Positions 43,058-55,400 of a stretch of 64,000 bases of DNA are shown here, in pieces (within the stretch, counting starts at the first letter, position 1; each line of letters starts with the position of its first letter). Source of the DNA: Pseudomonadota bacterium. Its GTDB lineage: Bacteria > Myxococcota_A > Polyangia > Polyangiales > Polyangiaceae. The stretch spans positions 62,001-126,000 of the forward strand of contig JAEYWK010000201.1 in the NCBI GenBank assembly GCA_023431345.1, given 5' to 3'. Position numbers and translations under genes: made by a program. The notes beneath the pieces were generated by a model, which did not search any database, was not told the origin of the DNA, and was given only the letters and a program-made list of their open reading frames with translations.

Positions 43058-43987
43058 TCACCCGCCGCCGCGAACCGCTGGGCGCTCGAGCACCGAGCGC
43101 CAAAGTGGGTCGTCCTGAACCAACCAAAGCAGGCGCTCCGAAACGGCGGCCATCACGGGGCCGAGCGGCGTATGACCAGCTCCGCCTGCGTGCTCGACGT
43201 GGACCCGCACGCCCGAGCGCCCGACGGCGGTGGCAGAGCCTTCGGCCTTACTAGCGCAATCGCGGGTGCCGCACGCCCAGAGGATCGCAGCGCCGCCGCG
43301 CTGGGAGAAGCTTCGACCGAGCGCGACGTTCCACAGCACGAATCCCTCGATCAAGACCACGTACGGGAACTGCTTGGCGCGCTCGGCGATCATCAGCGAG
43401 CCCATGCTCGCGCCTTGCGAGAAGCCAGCGTAGATACCCGACCCGGCGGCAATGCGCGGGTAACGCTCGCGCGCCGCCGCCAGAGCGCGGTCCAGCTCTT
43501 CCGCGAGGGCGTGGTGTTGCTTGAAATAATACGAGCCCTCCCCCATTCGAGTGCCACGCAGGCACAGCACGAACGCGCGGTCGCCCACCAGGCGCCGCCA
43601 GTATTCGCACTCCCACTCGGGAGCGCCGCCCGCGCCGTGCGCCGCCGCGACGAGCGGGCGTTCGTCGTCCCCCCCAGGCACGCGCAGCAGCGCTGGCAAG
43701 TACCCAGGAACCTCCAGCTCCACCAGCGAGGCCGCTTCGGCCCGCGACGCCGTCTCGGGGCCTGGCCGAGGCGACGCATCAGCCCGCGACGCCTTGGCCC
43801 GCGATGCAGCTGTCGGGGCTTCGGCCGTCCCCTCGACGCCGCTTACCGCGTCGGCCCCAAGCGGCGAAGCATCGGAGGCGACGCGCGGCGCGCACCCGGC
43901 GTTCAGCGCGGCGCTCAGGCACGCGAGCGCGATCACGGCTCGTGCGCCATCACGCCAGTACCGCGCGCCGGCGCACCGGCGCCTCAT
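43058..43987 (-). CDS. Alpha/beta hydrolase lipoprotein
   Basis: A 309-residue predicted lipoprotein from ATG 43987 (signal ALACLSAALNAGC); ATG 44014 is an alternative. A long Ala/Ser/Asp linker (about 35-90) precedes the hydrolase domain. That domain has VAAAHGAGGAPEWEC (oxyanion region) and GIYAGFSQGASMGSLM with the nucleophile Ser in GFSQG. WACGTRDCASKA may supply the acid, and a His is seen in HAGGAGHTPLG. The G-x-S-Q-G block is shared with the hydrolase at 38173, suggesting related enzymes. The substrate is unknown. It is divergent from the hemerythrin gene. Confidence 0.78.
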   Translation of the reverse strand: MRRRCAGARYWRDGARAVIALACLSAALNAGCAPRVASDASPLGADAVSGVEGTAEAPTAASRAKASRADASPRPGPETASRAEAASLVELEVPGYLPALLRVPGGDDERPLVAAAHGAGGAPEWECEYWRRLVGDRAFVLCLRGTRMGEGSYYFKQHHALAEELDRALAAARERYPRIAAGSGIYAGFSQGASMGSLMIAERAKQFPYVVLIEGFVLWNVALGRSFSQRGGAAILWACGTRDCASKAEGSATAVGRSGVRVHVEHAGGAGHTPLGPVMAAVSERLLWLVQDDPLWRSVLERPAVRGGG

Positions 43988-44168
43988 ACCGCCGCTCGCG
44001 TGAGCCTCGCCCATACCGGCCTTCAAGCAGGACGTATACCAGCCCACGCCGAGTGTGTGGTCCCTCGAAATCGTCGCGGAACGCCGCAACTGAGCCGGCT
44101 CGCCCCGGGTAGACCCAGGTGATGACGAGCGCAAGGCGGCGGATGAGGCCCCAGGGGCTCGCGGCTTC

Positions 44169-44185
44169 TTGGCACATGGATTGCT
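44169..44185 (+). promoter_or_regulatory. Sigma-54-like element directly upstream of the hemerythrin gene
   Basis: TTGGCACATGGATTGCT matches TGGCACGNNNNTTGCW at 11 of 12 positions, with GG (44171-44172) and GC (44183-44184) 10 bases apart. The predicted start (about 44196) falls two bases before the ATG at 44198, so a transcript from it would be practically leaderless; no Shine-Dalgarno is present. Confidence 0.45.
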
Positions 44186-44197
44186 CAACGTTGCGAC

Positions 44198-44755
44198 ATG
44201 AAAGCCACGGACCTACTCGAGCAGCAGCACCGCGAAATTTCCAAGCTATTCAAGGCCATCGAGTCAGCCAGCGACGCGGCCGACAAGAAGGCCTTCTTCC
44301 TCGAGCTAGCGTCGACCTTGGTCGCGCACGACGGCATCGAACGTGAGGTCTTTTACCCCGCTTGCGAAGAGGTGATGGGCCTCGATGACGAGCTCGGAGA
44401 GGCCCTCGTGGAGCACGGCGTGATCGAGTTCTGCCTGTATCAAGCCAACGAAGCGCTCGGCAAGGCTGACTTCGATTTCAAGTGCAAGGTGCTTCAGGAA
44501 ATCGTCGAGCACCACGTCGAGGAAGAAGAGGAAGAGTTTCTGCCCAAGGCCGAGAAGGCGCTCGGCGCCGACACGCTCGAGTCGCTCGCGGAGGAGATGG
44601 AAGAAGCCTTCGAAGACGCGAAGGCCGGCGATTTCCGGCTGCCGCTCTACGACAACTTGCGGCAGGTCTTCGCGGGCGCCATCAAGCCCGAGGCCCAGAG
44701 CGAGCCTGCGCCGAAGAAGGGCCCCCCCGCGGGTAAGAGCCGGAAATCGGCGTGA
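44198..44755 (+). CDS. Hemerythrin-like HHE domain protein
   Basis: A 185-residue four-helix protein. The HHE pattern is MKATDLLEQQHREISKLFKAI (first His), LVAHDGIEREVFYPACEE (His and Glu), EHGVIEFCLYQANEALG and EIVEHHVEEEEEEFLPKAEKALG (His-His-Glu), which together supply ligands for a di-iron centre. The C-terminal tail is Lys/Pro-rich. Such proteins sense or store oxygen, nitric oxide or iron. The stop overlaps the following PAP2 gene, which may be co-translated. Confidence 0.92.
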   Translation: MKATDLLEQQHREISKLFKAIESASDAADKKAFFLELASTLVAHDGIEREVFYPACEEVMGLDDELGEALVEHGVIEFCLYQANEALGKADFDFKCKVLQEIVEHHVEEEEEEFLPKAEKALGADTLESLAEEMEEAFEDAKAGDFRLPLYDNLRQVFAGAIKPEAQSEPAPKKGPPAGKSRKSA

Positions 44756-45378
44756 TGACCGCGCTGCGTCTGCCTCCCGGCGTGCTGCTGGCAACCGCAG
44801 GGCTGTCGGCGCTCGGCTTCGGTTTGATCGCTCGCGCCATAGCGCGAGGCCAGCTCGCGCGGCTGGATGCGCGCGCCGAGCGAAGGCTGGGGCGGCAGAC
44901 GCCCCCCAAAGCCTTGGAGCTGGCCGCGGTGGCGACGACGCCGACCGGGAAATGGTGGGCACACCTTCCCGCATCCCTCGCCAGTGCCTCGCGCCTCTAT
45001 CGTCAGGGCAGGGTCGAGGGGGCGGCCGCGCTCGTCGCGTCGTCCGTCGGCGCCGCCGTGCTGACGCGGCTGCTCGATCGGTGGTTCGAGCGGCGCGGCC
45101 CTCGTCCTCGCCGCGGCCACGTCTCGCATCACAGCTTCCCGAGCGGCCACGCGCTGCAGTCTTCGGCCGTCGCCGTCACTACGGGCTACGTGCTGCTGCG
45201 AGAACGCCTGGCGCCGCGCTGGCTCCCCGGGTCGCTCGGCGCGCTGCCGCTCGCCGCTGGCGCCGGTAAGCTGCTGCTGGCTCGGCACTGGAGCAGCGAC
45301 GTCCTCGCCGGGTATTGCGCGGGAGTTGCCTGGGGCTCTGCCTGCGCCGGACTCTACGAGCTGTCGGTGAGCCGATGA
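44752..45378 (+). CDS. PAP2-family membrane protein
   Basis: A 208-residue membrane protein with about five helices and PAP2-type motifs: RWFERRGPRPRRGHVSH (divergent KxxxxxxRP block), HSFPSGHALQSS (PSGH) and ARHWSSDVLAGYCAG (SRxxxxxHxxxD-like, with the His and Asp present). Phosphatase activity on lipid phosphates is likely but less certain than for the gene at 16413 because the first motif diverges. It starts at GTG 44752 or ATG 44755, overlapping the hemerythrin stop. It converges on the VTT-type gene with a 3-base gap. Confidence 0.82.
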   Translation: MMTALRLPPGVLLATAGLSALGFGLIARAIARGQLARLDARAERRLGRQTPPKALELAAVATTPTGKWWAHLPASLASASRLYRQGRVEGAAALVASSVGAAVLTRLLDRWFERRGPRPRRGHVSHHSFPSGHALQSSAVAVTTGYVLLRERLAPRWLPGSLGALPLAAGAGKLLLARHWSSDVLAGYCAGVAWGSACAGLYELSVSR

Positions 45379-45381
45379 GCC

Positions 45382-45972
45382 TTACGAGATCGACCAGCCC
45401 AGGTGAACCAAGTAGTAAAAGGCCACCAGCTTGGGCACTCGCAGCGCGGTCAAGAGCGCCACGAACATCCGTGGCAGCCGATTCAAGCCCGCCAAGTAGC
45501 AGAGCACCGAATACGGTATCGGGAGCAGGCTGGCGACGAGCGCGGCGCGGTAGCCGTAACGCTCGAACGCACGCGCCAGCAAATGCCGCGCGTTCTCGGT
45601 CTTTCGCGCTAGCCACGCCAGCCGCGAAGCTTGCCCCGCGAGCAGGTAACCGAACGCGCCCGCGAGCATCGAAGCCAGCGCGATCGCCGCGAAGGCCTGC
45701 GGCGCCGGAGTACCCGACGCGATCGCCAGCAGCATGTAGAACTGGGGGGGCACCGGGAAATGCAGCCCGTCCGCCAAGAACGTGCCGAGCGCCATGCCCC
45801 ACACGCCAAACGCCTTCACGAAGCCTCGCGCCACGGCCTCGCCCGTCGGCCTCAGAAAGTAGCCGAGCAGCGCGACGCAGACGAGCACCAGCACGAGGCC
45901 GAGCATGAGCCTGAGCACGAGCGACAACACGTCGCGACGCTCGAACGAGAGCTCGCCGCTACCTTCCGGCAT
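45382..45972 (-). CDS. VTT/SNARE-associated-type membrane protein (YqaA-like)
   Basis: A 196-residue membrane protein with about four helices (LVLRLMLGLVLVLVCVALLGY, VWGMALGTFLADGLHF, PAPQAFAAIALASMLAGAFGY and ALVASLLPIPYSVLCYLAGL). The re-entrant-like GTFLADGLHFPVPPQ and the LPIPYSV segment match the VTT/SNARE-associated domain found in DedA and YqaA proteins. Members act as lipid scramblases or flippases; that role here is inference. ATG 45972 overlaps the opposing ATG of the EEP gene by two bases (GCATGC). Confidence 0.83.
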   Translation of the reverse strand: MPEGSGELSFERRDVLSLVLRLMLGLVLVLVCVALLGYFLRPTGEAVARGFVKAFGVWGMALGTFLADGLHFPVPPQFYMLLAIASGTPAPQAFAAIALASMLAGAFGYLLAGQASRLAWLARKTENARHLLARAFERYGYRAALVASLLPIPYSVLCYLAGLNRLPRMFVALLTALRVPKLVAFYYLVHLGWSIS

Positions 45973-46720
45973 GCAAAATCTCAGCAAAGAGCGCTCGCTG
46001 CGCGTCATGACCTACAACGTCCACGGCTTCATCGGCACCGATCGCGTCTACGACCCCGAGCGCGTGGCGCGCGTGATCGAGCTGTCGAAGGCGAGCGTCA
46101 TCGCGCTGCAAGAGGTCGACTTCGGCCGCGGGCCGAGCTTCGAGCCCGCCGCCGTCGAGCGGCTGGCGCGCCGCCTCGGGATGCACAGCCACTTCACCTT
46201 CGCTCGCGACGGCAAGAACGGCCACTTCGGCAACGCGGTGCTCAGCCCGTTCGCGCTGCGTCTGGTCGCGGAAGGGCCGCTGCCGCGTCACCGCGATGAA
46301 GGACGCGCCGTGCAGTGGCTCGAGATCAGCTCCCCCGCTTATCAACTGCACCTGATCAACACGCACCTGAGCGTGCGGCGCGACGAGCGCAAGCGACAAG
46401 TCCGAGCGCTGCTCGGGGCGGAGTGGATGGCGAAGGCAGAGAAGCAAGTACCGCTCGTGGTGTGTGGTGATCTCAACGCATCACCTTTTTCGGGAGTGTA
46501 TCGTACGCTGGGCCGGCAGCTAGTGGACGTGCAACGGGGCAGCTCGCTCCGCCGCGCGACCTGGCCGTCGCGCCTGCCCTTCTGGCGCATCGACCACATG
46601 TTCGTGGGCCCAGGCATCTCCGTCGATTCATGCCGCGTCGTCGACGACGGGCTGGCCCGCGTGGCCTCCGACCACTTGCCGCTGGTCGCGGACCTGAGCT
46701 TCGAGGAACCGACCGCGTGA
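45971..46720 (+). CDS. Endonuclease/exonuclease/phosphatase (EEP) family protein
   Basis: A 249-residue metal-dependent phosphoesterase. Family motifs are in order: LRVMTYNVHGF (Asn), IALQEVDFG (metal Glu), INTHLSVRRDERKRQV (His), VVCGDLNASPFS (GDLN), WRIDHMFVG and ASDHLPLVADL (catalytic Asp-His). No signal peptide is seen. Members cleave nucleic acids, inositol phosphates or sphingomyelin; the substrate is not predictable. ATG 45971 is preferred over 45905 because the latter would run inside the opposing gene; it shares the GCATGC with that gene's start. It converges on the Nudix gene. Confidence 0.92.
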   Translation: MQNLSKERSLRVMTYNVHGFIGTDRVYDPERVARVIELSKASVIALQEVDFGRGPSFEPAAVERLARRLGMHSHFTFARDGKNGHFGNAVLSPFALRLVAEGPLPRHRDEGRAVQWLEISSPAYQLHLINTHLSVRRDERKRQVRALLGAEWMAKAEKQVPLVVCGDLNASPFSGVYRTLGRQLVDVQRGSSLRRATWPSRLPFWRIDHMFVGPGISVDSCRVVDDGLARVASDHLPLVADLSFEEPTA

Positions 46721-46759
46721 AGCCAGCTTCGACCCGGAAGGGCCCCTGCTGTCGGCTGC

Positions 46760-47287
46760 TCAGCGCTCGGCCACAGAGCTCGATGACGCGAGGTCGCTCG
46801 AAGCCGGCGCTCCTTCCGCCAACACCAGCTCGATCAGCTTGCGGTCGATGGCGTCGAGCTCGTGACTGAGCTCGGACCCCTGCCACCACAGCGTCGCGCC
46901 AATCTCCTCGGTGGGGATGAAGGCGGCGATGTGCTCGATCTCGATCTCGTAGAGCGCGCCGAACTCCGTGTGGGATTCCGGGACGGCGTGGGTGGGCGCG
47001 ACCGCCAGCTCGAAGGCGGTGACGAAGCGCAGCTGCTCCGGCCTGCAGTCGTTGCTCGACTCTTCACGCAGCTCGCGAGCAGCCCCGTGCCGCGCCGTTT
47101 CCCCGGGGTTCAAGGCGCCGCCCGCGAGCTCCCAGCGGTGGCGGTCCCGCTCGTAGACGAGCAGCACCTTGCCGTGATGACGCGCGACGACGCGGGCGTG
47201 CGTCAACGGCTCTAGCGTCGCGAGCTCGGACTCGGGCGTGGGCAACAAGCCCACGAGGCGGTGACCTTGACTGTTTTCGGCCAGCAT
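46760..47287 (-). CDS. Nudix hydrolase
   Basis: A 175-residue Nudix protein. The catalytic box is GGALNPGETARHGAARELREES (G-x5-E-x7-REUxEE), preceded by VARHHGKVLLVYERDRHRWE. The C-terminal half (TEFGALYEIEIEHIAAFIP and LWWQGSELSHELDAIDRKL) is typical of the fold. Members hydrolyse nucleoside diphosphates linked to another moiety. The ATG at 47287 is the natural start and no signal peptide is present. It lies downstream of the trehalose operon on the same strand, with a 123-base gap containing GTGAC-AGGAA-GTCAC. Confidence 0.9.
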   Translation of the reverse strand: MLAENSQGHRLVGLLPTPESELATLEPLTHARVVARHHGKVLLVYERDRHRWELAGGALNPGETARHGAARELREESSNDCRPEQLRFVTAFELAVAPTHAVPESHTEFGALYEIEIEHIAAFIPTEEIGATLWWQGSELSHELDAIDRKLIELVLAEGAPASSDLASSSSVAER

Positions 47288-47410
47288 GTTCCCTCTGGGC
47301 CGAGCAAGACGTGTGCCCGGCTACGCGGCGAGATTCGCGGGACCTGCGGCGGTCACGGGCGTCAAAATGCCACTGAGTGACAGGAAGTCACGCCCAGGCC
47401 GCGGCGCCGT

Positions 47411-50673
<3,263 letters not shown>

Positions 50674-50677
<4 letters not shown>

Positions 50678-52479
50678 GCGGCTCCTTCACCTACCTCTGC
50701 CAAGGTTCCTTCACCGGCGAGCACCAGCGCATCGCCGAACGAGAGAGAGCTTCCGCTTTCACCCGAGCTCTGCAGTAGCACCTTCGCGCTACTCAGGCGC
50801 AGGCGGTCGCTCAAGCTGGCGAGCGAGACGGGCGCGTCACCCAGGTTCATCACCAGCACGCGCCGAGCGTCGCCCAGGAACCGGTGCACGATCAACACCT
50901 GACCTGCGGCTTCGGCGACTAGCCCTTCGCGCCCCGCGCGGGTCAAGACAGGATCCGCCCGCCTGAGCGCGAGCGCGGCGCGGTAGAGCTCGAGCGTCCG
51001 CCGGTGCTCGGGCTGGTCACGCTCCGACCACAGCAGCTTCGAGCTGCGGAACGTGCCGAGGGCCTGGGGATCCGGGATGGTGGCGAGGCTTTCGGGGTCC
51101 GAGAAGCCCGGAAAGCCGGCGAACTCACGGCGGCGCCCTTCACTGACGGCGCGCCCGAGCTCGGCCTCGTGATCGGTGAAGTAGAGAAACGGCGTGCTCG
51201 CCCCCCACTCTTGACCCATGAACAAGAGCGGCGTCATCGGCAAAAACAGCAGCAGCAGCGACGCTCCGCGGAACGCGGCCTGGCTCAGCTGTGCGGTGCT
51301 GCGCTCGCCGAAAGCGCGGTTGCCGACTTGGTCGTGGTTCTGAATGCAGTAGACCAGCGCCTGCGCCGGCAGCTCGTCCGCGCTCGTGCCCCGCGGCTCA
51401 CCGCTGACGGGGTTCACTTGTCCGCGGTAGGCCCAGCCTCGATTGATGACGTCGGCGACGCCCTGAGCCGACGGCTCATAGGCGGCATAGTAGGCAAAGC
51501 GCTCGCCCGTCAGCGTGACGCGGAGCTGGTGATGAAAGTCATCGGCCCAGAGCGCATCCAGCCCCGAGCGCGTCACCAGGTCGGCCTGGTTCCGCTCATC
51601 TTCGGCGATGACCAGCTGCGGCGGCGCCGCTTCGTGAGCCAGCTTGGCCAGCTCTTCGAGCAGGTGCGGCTGCGAGGCATCGACGATGGCGTGCGTCGCG
51701 TCCAACCGCAGCCCATCGAACGCGAACTGTCCTAGCCAGTAGCGAGCGTTGTCGAGCACCAGCTGTCGCATCGCGGGCTGCGTAAAATCAGGGCATTTTC
51801 CCCAAGCGTTCTCGAGGGTGGCGCTGAAGTAGGAGGAGGCGTAGGCGCTCAGGTAGTTTCCGGCGGGGCCGAAGTGGTTGTAGACGACGTCGAGCAGCAC
51901 GGCCAGACCGAGGCCGTGGGCGGCGTCGACGAGCTCGCACAGCTCCTCGGGAGTGCCGTACGCGGCGTGAGGAGCGAACAAAGCCACGCCGTCGTAGCCC
52001 CAGTTGCGCTCGCCCGCGAACGCCGCCACCGGCATCAGCTCGAGCGTCGTTATCCCCAGCTCGACCAGCTCGGGTAGGCGCTGCCGCGCCGCCGCGAACG
52101 TCCCCTCCTCGGTGAAGGTGCCGATGTGCAGCTCGTAGATGACTTGCTGCGAGAGCGGACGCACCGGCCGCGGATGCCGAAAAGCGTAGCTCGACGCGAC
52201 GACCTGGGCCGGGCCATGCACGCCGCGCGGGAGGTAGCGGGCATAGGGGTCCGGCAGCGTGCGGCCATCGACGACGAACCAGTACAGCGCCCCCGCGCGC
52301 ACGGACGGCGCCAACAGCTCGAAGTAGCCGTCTCCCAGCGCCCGCAGGTCGGCGCGCAGCACCGTCGCGTCTTGCTCATCGACGACGAGCACCTCGCAGC
52401 GCTCCGCTTCCGCGAACGCCCGAAACAGGGTGCCCGCTTCGCTGACGTGCGCGCCCAGACCGGCCGACGCCGTTTTCAT
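50674..52479 (-). CDS. treZ: Malto-oligosyltrehalose trehalohydrolase TreZ
   Basis: A 601-residue GH13 enzyme that releases trehalose from maltooligosyltrehalose made by TreY. The N-terminal domain is CBM48-like, followed by the barrel with YNHFGPAGNYL (region I), nucleophile Asp290 in DGLRLDATHAI, acid Glu323 in VIAEDERN and HDQVGNRAFGER. Family length is normal. ATG 52479 is used and overlaps the glgX-treY stop by four bases; the longer open frame upstream is antiphase to that gene. It also overlaps the treS start by four bases. Confidence 0.94.
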
Positions 52480-55400
52480 ACGCTCTCCGAGGTGAGCAGA
52501 GCGAGCGGGAACGTCTCCAGCAGCGCCTCGAGCTCGACGTCGCCGCGCACGTCGTGCACGCGGCCGCTGAGGGTGTCGCGGTAGCGACCGGCGGGGATGC
52601 CGCTGAGCGTTTGCCGCCTCCAAACCTTACCGATGGGGAAAGCCCCCGGCGAGAGCCGCTGGCTGAGACGCGGGGTCACGCACACGACCCGCTGCTCTTC
52701 GAAGCTGCGCAGGAAGGCCACGATGTGCCGGCCGCCCTCGAGGGGCGTGTAGTCACCTTGCACGAACAACTCGGGGAGAGACTTTCGGAGCTGCAAGGCC
52801 GCGTAAATGACGAAGAGCTTCACGCGGCCATCAGGGTAGGCTTCTAGTAGCTCGCTGGCGAGGGCAAGCGGCTCCTGGCGTCTGCGGACGATGTCGCCGA
52901 GGTAGCGTCGGCGCAGGCCGTAGTCGACCGGCCGGCGGTTATCGGGATCGACCAGGCTTTGATGCCAGAGCTCGGCGCCCTGGTAGGTGTCGGGAACACC
53001 CGGCACGGTCAGTCGCAGCAGGGTCTGGGCCAGCGCGTTCGTCGCCGCAGCGCGCTCGATCTGCGCGCAGAAGCCGACCAGCTCCTCCGCGAAGATTCGG
53101 TCGTTCAAGGTGCCGCGCACGAGCTTCGGCAGCGCGGCCTCGTAGTCCGCGTTGGTGGTGAGCCACGACGTCTCGGTCTTGGCCTCCCGCGCTGCTTTCA
53201 GCAGGTACGGCTCGAGTCGCTCCGCGAGCTCTGGCACGTCCGTCACCTTGGCGCCGAACGGCAGCACCCCGACCAGCGCCTGGTAGTAGAGGTACTCGAG
53301 CGTCGGTTCGGGAGCCGCGCGCTCACTGACCAAGCTGCGCCAGGGAGCCGCCATCTCGCGCAGGCGCAGCACCGTTTTGTTCCACAGCTCGGGGACCTCA
53401 CTGAGCACCGCGATGCGCACGGCCGCGTCTTCGCCCCGCTTCGTGTCGTGGGTCGCGGTCGTCACCATCGACAGCGGCCACGAGCGCGCTCGCTCCGTAT
53501 TGTCGCGATGAAACTCGCGCGGCAAAGTCGCCAGCTTGCCCGGCGAGTCACCGACCTCGTTGCGGCAGATCAGGCGAGTATAGCGGTAAAACGCCGTATC
53601 TTCCACGGCCTTCGCCATGACGGGCCCCGTCAGCTGCTGGAAGCGCAGCGCGAAGGCGGTCTGCGTCCGGCGCTGCTCTTCCGTACCGGAGAGCTGCATG
53701 AGCAGCAGGTCTTCCAGGAAGGCGAACAGGCTCGGGCTCAGGGCCGAGGCGCGAAGGCGAGCGAGGCGCACCGCCGCGCGCACGACGCGCAGGTCACGCT
53801 CGCTCGGCGGCTTGTCGGCGCGCAGGTACGTTCGATAGACCGGGAACGCGCACACCACCTGGATCAGCGCGCTGGTCAAGCCCAGCAGGGTAAAGTCACG
53901 GAAGTTGCGGTGCGACATCGCGATGCGCTGCGCGGCCTGGGCCAGCACGTTCAGCTCGCTGATGAGCACGAAGCGCACGACGTGCCGCTTGCAGGCATAC
54001 TCGTGCTCGGCAAACGATTGCTGATCCCCGGTGAACGAGGCGTAGGTGCGCGTGAGCGCGCCTTCGGCGTCCGGGTCGATGAAGAGCCCTCGCACACTGA
54101 CTCCGAGCTCGTAGCCGGTCGTGCCGTCGACCGGCCACTCGTCGGGCAGCGCCTCGTCACGCTGCAGGATTTTCTCGACCAAGATCGGCAGAGGGCGGGC
54201 CAGATCGTCGGGGGTGACGGCACCGCTCGCCGGGCGGTGAAAGCGGGCTTGGAGTTTGTCGAAGTAGTCGTACGGGTCGTAGAGGCCGTCGGTGTGATCG
54301 AGCCGAACCGCGCGCACCTGGCCCGCGTCGATCAGCTGGAACAACAAGGCGTGCGTCTCCTCGAAGACGGCCGGGTCCTCCATGCGCAGCGCGGCCAGCT
54401 CGTTGACGTCGAAGAAGCGCCGATAGTTGATCTCTTCGGTCGCGACCTTCCACGCCGACAAGCGGTAGCTCTGGGCGTCGAGCAGCCGATGCAGCTCGTC
54501 GAAGCTGCTCGACGAGCCTGGCAGGCCGTTGACGTAGCTGAGAGCCTGCTCGATCGCCACGCGGATGGGCTCCGAGCCGTGCCACAGCTTGGCCAAGCGG
54601 CGCTTCACGACCTCCTTCTCGCGGGCCCGCTCGCGCTTGAGCTCCGTTCGCGTCTCGTGACGGTGCGGCAGGTGGCGCAGCGCCGAGACGATGCTCTCGA
54701 GCTCGTGCCGGTCCAGGTCGTCTTCCGCCAGTGGCAAGCGCGAGAGGGCGTGCTCCAAGAGCGGCAGCCACGACTTCGGACCGAGCGGCAAGCGTCGCTC
54801 GTAGTACGCGAGCTTGAAGGTCGCGCCGTCCCAAACGATCTGCAGCTCGCCCCGCTCGAGGGCGGTACCGTACTGCTCGCCCAAGAGCGGGAGCAGCACG
54901 CGATCGTGCAGATCTTCGCGCACGGGGCGCCAGTCGATGTCGAAGAAGTCGGCGAAGAGCGAGCTCCGCCCGTTCTCGAGCACGTCGTCCCAATAGCGGT
55001 TGTGGCCGATGGCGACGCCCATGTGATTCGGTACCCAATCCACGAGCAGGCCCATCCGCTTGCGGGTAAGCGCGCCCGACAGCTCCTCGAGCGCACCTTC
55101 CGCGCCCAGCTCGGGGTTCAGCCGCCGGTGGTCCGCGACGTCGTATCCGTGTCGGCTACCGGGCGTGGCCGCCATCAGCGGCGACGTGTACAGATCGGTG
55201 ACGCCGAGGTCGGCCAAGTAGTCGACGATGTCTTTGGCGTGTGCGAGCGTGAAGTCGGGCGTGAGCTGGAGGCGGTAGGTGGCGCCGAGGCGGTGCAGCG
55301 CCCCGCTCTTGCGAATCACGCGCGAAGCCGCGGACAGCAGCCGCGTGGAGCGGCCGGCCAGGCGCAGCGTACCGTCGGCCAGCGGAGGCTTGCTGTAACG

